Source: Spirochaetia bacterium (lineage in GTDB: Bacteria; Spirochaetota; UBA12135). From it: 8,640 nucleotides of DNA. The notes under the pieces were generated by a model. The model was not told the DNA's origin. It saw only the letters and a list, made by a program, of their open reading frames with translations, and searched no databases. The translations under genes and the position numbers were made by a program. Location: assembly GCA_003497555.1 (NCBI GenBank), contig DNNS01000139.1:1-8640 (forward strand), given 5' to 3'. Of this stretch, positions 1 through 7,600 are shown in pieces; the stretch's first letter is position 1, and the number at the start of each line of letters is the position of its first letter.

Positions 1-60
1 GGGTGTCCCTCCGGACATGACGACTCCCTGGTAAATAGGATTTAGCCACCCGAACATCCT

Positions 61-133
61 GTTCTGAAGAACACGAAGGGCGACCTCCTGTCGCTTGATT
101 TGAATGCCTGTGCGTCTTCGTGTCCTTCGTGTT
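61..133. repeat. Nested inverted repeats of the CACGAAGG type
   Basis: AACACGAAGG (70-79) and its reverse complement CCTTCGTGTT (124-133) form a perfect 10-bp inverted repeat. Inside it lies a perfect 5-bp hairpin, GCGAC-CTCCT-GTCGC (80-94), which G-U pairs could lengthen in RNA. The right arm is itself a short tandem repeat, CTTCGTGT twice within 116-132. Just to the left, GTTCT-GA-AGAAC (61-72) is another small inverted repeat. From memory, CACGAAGG-type units recur in intergenic regions of many environmental bacteria, so this is probably one copy of a dispersed family. Only one copy is in the window, so dispersal cannot be shown here. Confidence 0.5.
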
Positions 134-150
134 AAAATTTTATTTTCATT

Positions 151-172
151 CCTTCGACTGCGCTCAGCACAG
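151..172. repeat. Short dispersed-repeat-like motif CCTTCGACTGCGCTCAG
   Basis: CCTTCGACTGCGCTCAG (151-167), continuing into CACAG, resembles the widespread intergenic sequence whose other strand reads CTGAGCG-AGTCGAAGG with a variable central base or two. I recognise this from general familiarity with bacterial intergenic sequence. The window has a single copy, so repetition must be tested genome-wide. Its place next to the CACGAAGG-type repeats suggests this gap collects such elements. Confidence 0.4.
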
Positions 173-311
173 GTGTTTCGGGTGTTCAAGTTGAATCTGA
201 CGATTCCATGTGTAATTTATCACAAATTCCCATTTTCAAAAAAACCCAAACTTTTTAAGATGTGATTTATACTATCATTATTAAAAAAATTATACTTGAG
301 GAAAATATTTT

Positions 312-1439
312 TCATGCCTGACCATTGACTTTATGCAAAACCGAATGAATCAATTTAAGTCGGTTCCATACCATTTCTGAAGGTACTGCCATATCTCCTA
401 TGCCTAAAATAATTTTTTGATTGGCTTTAGCATATACAGCAGTCCGGGTGATGAAATCAGCAAACTCTTCATCATCAGGCATGCCTTCGGCAAGAATACT
501 CGATGGAATTCCGCCCCACACAGTCATTTGTTCGGGCAAGGCATCGCGTACTTCTTCAAGTGTTACATCTCCCTGCGGTTTCGGAGTAACCGCTTCGATG
601 CCGTCAGCATGTGTCTGCGGTAATAGATCAAGCAATGGGCGTATATATCCGTCTGTATGGATAATGACCTTTTTACCGCCGGCATGGAGAATGTCAATAA
701 TACGCTGATAGTGGGGAATACAGAATTCCTTGAAGATCGGGGGACTCATGAGTGATGCATCAATACAATCAGCAAGCATAACCAGCCATGATTTCCAGCC
801 GGCAGCAGCCACAGCGCGGGCCATTTCCACAGTAGCGCGTTCGATGGTATCAAACAGGCGTCTGACAATTGCAGGATAATCCGAGAGAAGAAATATAAAC
901 TGTTCAAATCCGACCAGTTCGCGGAAAAAAACATTAAGAGGATTGCGGATACCGCAGAGCCAGATTACGCCCTGCTCCCCTATCATTTTTTCAGCAGCTT
1001 CCACCGGTCCGGTAGCCGGTTCAATGCGTTCAAATGCGTCCCATAGATATTGCGCAATCTTCAGATCATCCGGTGTTTTTACATACTGTTCAATCATATC
1101 CCTGTGTCCAAGAGTTTCACTTCGCGTATAACGGCCTGTAAGAGAACCGGCTGGAGTTGTAATTGTTGTCCGTACATCGCGGATAATTCCATTCATTTTT
1201 GTCTGTACATCAATTTTTACTGATTGATCGTAAATTATATTGACACAATCAAGTTTATGCCAGGGTATGGATCCGATCATCCGGTGAATATCAAAAATCG
1301 GTTTTTCGCGTATTTCTTCCGGCAGTTTATTTTCATGCGCCAGACCCTCATGCCACCAGTAAAGATCACATGACATGGGCAAATCCCTGTATCCGCTGCG
1401 TCCGTAAAACATCGATTTAATTTGCTCGTTTCCGGTCAT
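312..1439 (-). CDS. Uroporphyrinogen decarboxylase (URO-D) superfamily protein, MtaA/CmuA-like, not heme biosynthetic
   Basis: This 375-residue protein has the URO-D/cobalamin-methyltransferase barrel fold signature. It includes a DCIDASLMSPPIFKEF segment near residues 224-239, HTDG at 261-264 followed by a 'DGIEAVTPKPQGD' stretch (279-291), and WGGIP at 308-312. Family members either decarboxylate uroporphyrinogen or move methyl groups between corrinoid proteins and coenzyme M-like thiols or folate. The N-terminal arginine-rich substrate motif of true HemE is missing (the start reads RDLPMSCDLYWWH), so a heme role is unlikely. The H-x-C zinc motif of MtaA/MtbA-type methyltransferases is also altered, because Asp263 stands where Cys is expected. 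The ATG is well supported by AGGAGG at 1446-1451, six bases away. The gene lies 44 bp after the secreted hydrolase gene and is probably co-transcribed with it. No signal peptide is seen, so it is likely cytoplasmic. The family call is firm; the substrate is unknown. Confidence 0.85.
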   Translation of the reverse strand: MTGNEQIKSMFYGRSGYRDLPMSCDLYWWHEGLAHENKLPEEIREKPIFDIHRMIGSIPWHKLDCVNIIYDQSVKIDVQTKMNGIIRDVRTTITTPAGSLTGRYTRSETLGHRDMIEQYVKTPDDLKIAQYLWDAFERIEPATGPVEAAEKMIGEQGVIWLCGIRNPLNVFFRELVGFEQFIFLLSDYPAIVRRLFDTIERATVEMARAVAAAGWKSWLVMLADCIDASLMSPPIFKEFCIPHYQRIIDILHAGGKKVIIHTDGYIRPLLDLLPQTHADGIEAVTPKPQGDVTLEEVRDALPEQMTVWGGIPSSILAEGMPDDEEFADFITRTAVYAKANQKIILGIGDMAVPSEMVWNRLKLIHSVLHKVNGQA

Positions 1440-1483
1440 ATTATTCCTCCTGGGTTTATATCTTGTTTTTTAAAAAGTTATAT

Positions 1484-3091
1484 TTATTCATTGATTTTCA
1501 CTGTCAGGCGTGTTAATGAAAACGGCGCTACTTCAAAACTGCTGCCATTAATTGCTTTTTCTTCAATCTTGGAGCGATCCATATCATAGCATCTCTCATA
1601 ATCAGTCACATCCAGATATCCGCCGACATACTCTATTTTTTCAGGATAGATTAATTGTTTGGAGGAATTGATTTCAATTTTTTCATTATCAGGCCCTCTA
1701 TTTACTATGTAAATATATAAAACCTGGTCATTCCTGAATATTTTTGCATTTATTACAGACATTGATTTGTTCTCATAACTCCATAAGCCTTTTATTTGAG
1801 AAAAATTGGAGATATTACATTTTAAACGCTGTGTACATCCGTTAATGTCGGCTAATAATTTTAATACATAATATCTTGGCGGATGCACCTCAAATGTCCC
1901 GGTTTTGATATCATAATTACCCAGAATCCCCCAGACTTTACTTGAAGAAAGACAATGCCTTAATACTCTTTTATATTTTGGATACATGTCTCCCAATGCA
2001 AATATATACTCGGCATCATTCAGCGCTGCCATCATTGATCTGGATATACGCCCTCTTGTGCCGGTAGTAGCATAATAAGCAAGACCGCCTTCATCCTGCC
2101 ATATAGGTTTGGGAGAATATTTATCAAGTTCTTTCGTCATGGCATTAATATAATCAAGCTGGAAAAACACCAAATATCTCCAGTTTTTAAAATACCATTC
2201 CTGTACATTATCTGTTTCTGATATTTTTAGACAATTCCGGTTAGCAAGATAATAGTGGACTTCGATAGCATCAAAGACATCTTTTTTTTCTAATATGGTC
2301 GAATTCCATCCGTCAATATTTCTTGCCTTGTTCATTGCATCCCAAAGATTTGCCGAATCCCAGTCACCGGGAATTCCGGCAGTCACCGAAAAATTTTCCA
2401 GATTAACCGCCAGATTGATATCAGAATCCACTTCTTTTATTTTTTTTACTGCTTCTTCGGCAGCCGCTATAAACTCTTTAATCCCGCCGGAAAACTTAAG
2501 TACCGCCTGCGGACGACAAAAATTTTCACATCCCAGCATTCCATATTTTACCGGTATGATATTCAGTTTTTTAATATATTTTACAAATTTTGCCGGTGAG
2601 TCGGTATCTTCTGTATAAATATTGAATAATATGCTTGGTTCCGTTTTTAGTTTTTTACAAAACTCTAAAAATTTCACAAATCCAAGTTTCCCGTCACCAT
2701 GTATCTGTGCAAAGGGCATATAAGATCTGCCCCAATTATGACCTTGATATGCTACTTCTTCATCTTTAAAGCCGTCAGTTTCCCAGTGATACCAGTTTCC
2801 TGCACTGCCCCCGGGAAAACGCAGATACGCAGGTTTTAATTCCCGGACAGCCTTGAACAGTTCCGGATTATCAAAATTATATTTTTCTGCAACCGTTTGC
2901 AGATTGTAACCGATAAAAGGGCCAAATTCCCCGATATCCGAGTAATCTATCGTAATCAATGTCGGTTTACCGGTATCATTTTTGGCAATGATCGAACCGT
3001 CAATAAATTTTACCCGGTCTGTTTTATCAAGCGGTAATATTCCTCTGACGTAAAATGTACATATACACAAGATTAGTATTGGTTTTTTCAT
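1484..3091 (-). CDS. Secreted clan GH-A glycoside hydrolase, GH51/GH39-like (alpha-L-arabinofuranosidase-like)
   Basis: The 535-residue protein starts with a likely Sec signal peptide: MKK, a hydrophobic stretch to about residue 15, then RG. There is no lipobox. A TIM-barrel hydrolase domain covers roughly residues 45-400. RFPGGSAGNWYHW (91-103) closely matches the RFPGG motif of GH51 arabinofuranosidases. GCENF (187-191) gives Glu189 as the candidate acid/base, EVHYY (277-281) matches the strand before the nucleophile, and WQDEGG (331-336) gives Glu334 as the candidate nucleophile. Residues from about 400 to 535 look like the usual beta-sandwich, ending in VAPFSLTRLTV. The Asn normally before the acid/base Glu is Cys188 here. 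ATG 3091 is supported by GAGGAG at 3097-3102. The protein probably acts outside the cytoplasm on arabinose- or other furanose/pentose-containing glycans. The exact GH family is uncertain; GH39, GH79 and GH30-like assignments remain possible. Confidence 0.7.
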   Translation of the reverse strand: MKKPILILCICTFYVRGILPLDKTDRVKFIDGSIIAKNDTGKPTLITIDYSDIGEFGPFIGYNLQTVAEKYNFDNPELFKAVRELKPAYLRFPGGSAGNWYHWETDGFKDEEVAYQGHNWGRSYMPFAQIHGDGKLGFVKFLEFCKKLKTEPSILFNIYTEDTDSPAKFVKYIKKLNIIPVKYGMLGCENFCRPQAVLKFSGGIKEFIAAAEEAVKKIKEVDSDINLAVNLENFSVTAGIPGDWDSANLWDAMNKARNIDGWNSTILEKKDVFDAIEVHYYLANRNCLKISETDNVQEWYFKNWRYLVFFQLDYINAMTKELDKYSPKPIWQDEGGLAYYATTGTRGRISRSMMAALNDAEYIFALGDMYPKYKRVLRHCLSSSKVWGILGNYDIKTGTFEVHPPRYYVLKLLADINGCTQRLKCNISNFSQIKGLWSYENKSMSVINAKIFRNDQVLYIYIVNRGPDNEKIEINSSKQLIYPEKIEYVGGYLDVTDYERCYDMDRSKIEEKAINGSSFEVAPFSLTRLTVKINE

Positions 3092-3204
3092 TTATACTCC
3101 TCTGACCATTTTTATAAAAGCATTATCTTAATAATAAAAGTTTAATATGAAGTACAATTTATTTCTTGTGATTATTTTACTTTTATTTATGATTTTTATT
3201 TATA

Positions 3205-4629
3205 TCAGATCCTGATTGAAATTCTTTTTATTGAATAATATTCCTCCAGACTGTATTTCGAACAGTCGAATCCGATACCGCTGTCTTTGATGCCTCCGTG
3301 CGGCATGTTTACTGCAAAAAACGGTTCATTTACGCACACATTGCCGAATTCCAGCGACTCGGAAATACGGAATACATTTCCGGTATCGCGGGTAAATAAA
3401 TATGCCGCCAGACCGTACTCGGTGTTATTGGCCTCGCGTACCGCTTCTGCGGTGTCGGTAAAAGTTATTACCGGAAGTACCGGACCAAATATCTCATTAC
3501 GGCAAATACTCATATCAGGAGACGCACGATCAAGTATCGCCGGTGTAATGAAATATCCTTTCTGCCTGTTTTCCGGAACAGTTCCTCCGCATAACAGAAC
3601 CGCACCTTGGTTGACGGCATCTTTAATCATCCTGAAAATACGTTCTCTTTCCTCATGAGCTATTACCGGCCCCATCCGGGCGCCGGCTTCCCTTCCCCAG
3701 CCGAGTTTTATTTTTCCGGTATACGAAACTGCAGCCTCAAGGAATGCATCATGGACTTTTTCATGAACAAAGACCCGGTTGGGAGCAACGCAAATCTGTC
3801 CTGTATTGGTAAATTTATAATCAATAATTTTTTCAGCAGCTGCATCAATATCCGCATCCGGCATAATAATTACCGGTGCGTTACCGCCGAGTTCAAGAGA
3901 AAACCTTTTTATTGATGTCCCTGAATCCGTTATAATTTTCTTCCCTGCGTCTATGGATCCAATCAGGGTAATCATTCCCGGTATTTTGCTTTGGTTAAGA
4001 ATTTTGCCTGTTTCATCACCCGGACCGGCAATAATATTGATAACACCGGGAGGGAAATTTATCCGTTCCAGTATCCTGCCTATCAGCATTGTTGACAGTG
4101 GTGTTCGGGAAGACGGTTTAAGCACACAAGTACAACCTGAGGCTAGAACCGGACCTATTTTATATCCGATGTTTAAAAGAGGGAAATTCCATGCCAAAAA
4201 ACCTACCACTACTCCAAGCGGTTGTCTGATAACCAGATTTCTGAATTTCCCATCTATATCGTTTATGATTGAACCGGAGATGCGGCCTGCTTCTTCCCGA
4301 AAAAAATCGAGACATTCCGGGATCATTCCGAAATCATATTGCGCAACCGTGAGCGGTTTTCCCGTTTCGGACATTAAAACGTCAAGAAGTTCTTCTTTAT
4401 TCTGCAGCAGGGCAATTTTAAGCTTTTCCATCCATTCGCCTCTTAATCTCATCGGCAGTTTTGACCATGCGGCAAAAGCAATTCTGGCAGCGTCCAGCGC
4501 CTCGCCTGTCTGTTCAGCACTCGCACCGGTATATTCTCCGGCGATTTCTTCTGTTGCAGGATTGATAATCCGGTATTGTTTTGCTCCGGTGCCGCGCTGC
4601 AGTTTGCCGTTAATATAATGTCTGTACAT
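3205..4629 (-). CDS. NAD(P)-dependent aldehyde dehydrogenase, GabD/lactaldehyde dehydrogenase-like
   Basis: This 474-residue protein is a complete aldehyde dehydrogenase of usual length and oxidises an aldehyde to its acid in the cytoplasm. All core residues are present: Asn148 in WNFP, Lys171 in KPSSRTP, Glu246 in LELGGN (the general base), catalytic Cys280 in GQIC, and Glu379 in NEIFGPV. KPSS carries Ser174 where NAD-preferring enzymes usually have Glu, as in GabD-type succinate-semialdehyde dehydrogenases, so NADP+ use is plausible. The frame stays open upstream to an ATG at 4737, but that start would overlap the GH38-like gene and add 36 lysine-rich residues. The ATG at 4629 has GGAGGTG at 4632-4638 and begins the normal MYRHYINGKL N-terminus, so I chose it. 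It starts 19 bp after the GH38-like gene and is probably co-transcribed. Its physiological aldehyde is unknown; a sugar-derived one such as lactaldehyde would fit the context. Confidence 0.93.
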   Translation of the reverse strand: MYRHYINGKLQRGTGAKQYRIINPATEEIAGEYTGASAEQTGEALDAARIAFAAWSKLPMRLRGEWMEKLKIALLQNKEELLDVLMSETGKPLTVAQYDFGMIPECLDFFREEAGRISGSIINDIDGKFRNLVIRQPLGVVVGFLAWNFPLLNIGYKIGPVLASGCTCVLKPSSRTPLSTMLIGRILERINFPPGVINIIAGPGDETGKILNQSKIPGMITLIGSIDAGKKIITDSGTSIKRFSLELGGNAPVIIMPDADIDAAAEKIIDYKFTNTGQICVAPNRVFVHEKVHDAFLEAAVSYTGKIKLGWGREAGARMGPVIAHEERERIFRMIKDAVNQGAVLLCGGTVPENRQKGYFITPAILDRASPDMSICRNEIFGPVLPVITFTDTAEAVREANNTEYGLAAYLFTRDTGNVFRISESLEFGNVCVNEPFFAVNMPHGGIKDSGIGFDCSKYSLEEYYSIKRISIRI

Positions 4630-4631
4630 GA

Positions 4632-4638
4632 CACCTCC
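4632..4638 (-). promoter_or_regulatory. Shine-Dalgarno site that fixes the aldehyde dehydrogenase start
   Basis: On the minus strand the sequence reads GGAGGTG, then TC, then ATG at 4629. The GGAGG core is four bases from the ATG. It lies wholly between the stop of the GH38-like gene (4649-4651) and the ATG, and favours this start over the longer in-frame one at 4737. Confidence 0.8.
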
Positions 4639-4648
4639 ATTTAAATGT

Positions 4649-7600
4649 TTATTGTTTAATCTGTCCGCATAATGTTTTGATTTTCCAGGGTTCGATTTGC
4701 ATAATATTTTTTGTTTCCTTTTTTTTCTTGCCGTCAAGAGATATCTCCTGCCAGTCAGAAACCGGTAAATCGCTAATCAATTTCTCCCGGCAAAATTTTC
4801 CATCAGCCTCAAAGAAACGCAGAATAAAATTGCATCCGCTCTGATAAAAGGCCGTAAGCAGGGTTTGATTTGTTGAAGAACGGATAAACGACCTGCACAT
4901 CTGCCAATTACCGCCGGTAGTATTTTTATATGTTGCCGCTAACGGGTTATTTATTTCCTGGGCGAAACGCAGGGAATCAGATGTATTAAGGTTTCCGTTT
5001 TTTACTGTTATAGCCCATGAAAATTTATGCTTTCCGGACATGGGCGGTTGTCCCTGAGCAAGACCAAACCAGATAGTTCCGTTTTCATGCCAGAATAAAG
5101 GGGAACCGCTTTGCGAGATTAACACCTGATGAGTATTATATACCAGCGTCAGTATATCAAGAGTCACATTCGGGCTTCGCTGTACCGGATAAAATCCAAA
5201 CGGCTGATGGAGAAAAATTTCTTCAGCGGAAAGAAACGGGAAAACTGCAAAAAGACCGGTTTTTTCCGGAGTTATCTTAGGACCCTGCCTGAATCCGAAA
5301 CTTGCTTCTTTGCCGTAATCAAGTTCAATATCCAAATCAATACGGGGTATTCCGGCATAAAGATATACGGTCATTTTTGAACTGCAGGCAAAAGTACCTG
5401 ATATGATCTCAACTGCAGTGCGAATCGGCCCGGTCTCAAGCACGCGTAATTCCGCAGGGCCCCTGCTTGAGGAAACCGGCGAATCTGTGGAGACAAGTTC
5501 ACCTAATAAATGCGCGCCGGGATTCAGTAATTCGAGATTACCGGATTTTTCTACAAGACGCGTAATACCGCCCTGTTTACCGTCAATCTCGATGATAAAA
5601 TGTTCGTTTTCCATACGCATCGGAAGTTGATCAGTACGCAGCAGACCGGCATTGACAGATGCCTTGCGCCCGGATACAAAACTGGCAGAATATCCGAAAG
5701 AAGGCACATCAGCAATAAAAAGAAGCTGATTTTTCTGTTCATCTGCTGTTATTAATTGAGCAGGGCAAAATATTTTGCCGTCAAATGTAACACTCTGTAT
5801 TCCGTTTTCCCGCACCTCGGCGATTACTGCATCTTTACGAGAGTGCATCAGCGGATTAAATACTATCAGCATACTTTGTCCGCAGCGGTAAGAATCCGGG
5901 AGCGGGTTGTCGATACAGGCGGTTAAAAATTCAAGTGAAAAATCAAGAATATCCTCTGCGGTCCGGGCAGAAAGTTCCGCGGTTTTTTCTGCAATACCTG
6001 GACAGGATACCGGAAGATCAGCGCCAGGCCAGTTGGGAATGATTTTTGTGTAATAACCGGCAGTGGATTGCCATCCGGTTTCGCCGGCAATATGTTTCGA
6101 TGGGCCGAAAGACAGATGATCCTGGGTAAGAAGCAGATTTTTCCATGCGTCCGACAGTTCTTCTTCACGCGACTGCAGTCCATAAAGTACCGCTATGGCA
6201 TGAAAACGCTCGGCATAAAGCAGAAGTCTTTCCATAATGCGGTTTCGGGCAAACCCGGCATTAAGCCATCCCAGGCCTGTCCATTTTTGCGGGAATATTC
6301 CCCATAAGTCATCTACTCCCAAAAAACGGGAACATTGCGGAGCAGGGGTATGAATAAAATAATTTTCGCACGTAGTGAATTTGCCTGCTACCGGAAAAGT
6401 GCCGCTTAACAGGGTGTGTTCCCTTTCTGCCGGTTCATCGTGCGTGGCATCAATGGACTGTCCAAACAGCATATCCTTATTTTCAGCAGCCTCAAGCGGT
6501 TCTGCTTTCCACCATTTCGCAAAATTGACTTTCTGTGATGGAGCAGTGACAGTTTCTATTTCCGTACGGTCAAGTCCGCGCCACCATATTTTCCTTTCCT
6601 GCATCCTGGGGAAAATGCCGGGTCCGATATGCAGCCATTCATCTGAAGCAGAGTCAAAAGTATGCGCATGACCGCGCAGTACGGCATACCGGTATCCGAA
6701 ATCTTTAAGTATTTGCGGCATTTGCGGATGAAAATTAAAATGATCATCAGCGCATAGCCAGACAACGGGAAAAACTCCTAATACTTCCCCGAGCGCATTC
6801 CTCCCGTACGTTATCTGCCTGATATTACATTCTTCAGGAATAATCTGCATATATGCCTGGGTATAATGCCCCCCGGCAGCTTCAATAATTCCTTCAGCAT
6901 GAGCGTTTGCAAATTTTGCTACCCGTTCGGGATAATATTTATTAAGTATTTCCCAGGTTGACGGACAAATATCGTTGACGCGGGGTGAATCGGATCTGCG
7001 CGCCAGACTGAGTTGTTCCTCCATCCAATGAAAAAGCCAGTCTGTATCCGCACATTCTGCATATCCAACCAGATTTCCATCCCGGTATTCATCATATAAA
7101 AGGCTTGCATGCCAGCCGCGAAAAATGAAATTCCTTGTACACCCGTATTTTATGGAGCATTCGGAGAGAAGGCGAACCGCATTGCCGAATGCGAAAGATG
7201 CCTCGGGGAAATACCCCTTCTTTAGAGATGCGGCTGCCGAGTAAATCATTTTATCGCTTTCAACTGTCAGATTAATCATCTCGCTATTTCCTGAAGAATG
7301 AAGAAAATATTTACCGCAGGCGTAGGCGTAAAATTTTTCACTCCATTCCATTTGCGATTGGTTTGCAGGCTGAAAAATAAAATCAAGGCCTGATATTCTG
7401 CGCAGAGCATTTATAATCAGATAATTCTGCCTTGCGCGGTATTCCATGCATCGCGGATGCCGCAGCCAGTAATAACAGGGAATAATGTCATCACAAGGCG
7501 AAGCAGTTACACATAATTTTATTTTTTTGGAAATTACAATATCGGGCAGTGTTCCTTCGTTCAGCTCCGTCAGGATATCTGCATTGTCCGTAATTAATTT

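Larger units (their letters stand above)
1..311. other. Gene-free left end of the window with repeat-like sequence
   Basis: No convincing gene lies here. The first 190 bases or so are richer in GC and contain short inverted and tandem repeats resembling dispersed intergenic repeats. Bases from about 190 to 311 are AT-rich and form the region downstream of the URO-D-like gene. I see no rho-independent terminator: the A/T runs near 236-260 and 283-312 lack a GC-rich stem. A minus-strand frame is open from 216 to the left edge with an ATG at 57, but it runs through the repeats and has no recognisable domain, so I do not call it a gene. Confidence 0.6.

Noticed and set aside
52..64. LexA-like box GAAC-ATCCT-GTTC
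   Set aside because: The Gram-positive-type LexA box has a four-base spacer, whereas this one has five. It lies in repeat-rich sequence with no SOS gene nearby.
1467..1480. T-run/A-run palindrome between the GH-A hydrolase and the URO-D-like gene as a terminator
   Set aside because: The stem is A-T only with no GC-rich core, and the gap is just 44 bp, so read-through into the URO-D-like gene is more likely.
3121..3160. Promoter-like pair on the minus strand (TTGTAC, then TATTAT) upstream of the GH-A hydrolase
   Set aside because: The spacing is only 15 bp, TTGTAC matches half of the -35 consensus, and the spacer is so AT-rich that such matches are expected by chance.
3953..4618. Plus-strand open frame of 221 codons opposite the aldehyde dehydrogenase
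   Set aside because: It is antisense to a fully conserved gene, is Pro/Ser-rich as expected for a shadow frame, and has no recognisable domain.
4630..4737. N-terminal extension of the aldehyde dehydrogenase from an upstream ATG at 4737
   Set aside because: It would overlap the end of the GH38-like gene, adds a Lys/Asn-rich segment foreign to the family, and a strong Shine-Dalgarno site plus the normal N-terminus support the ATG at 4629.
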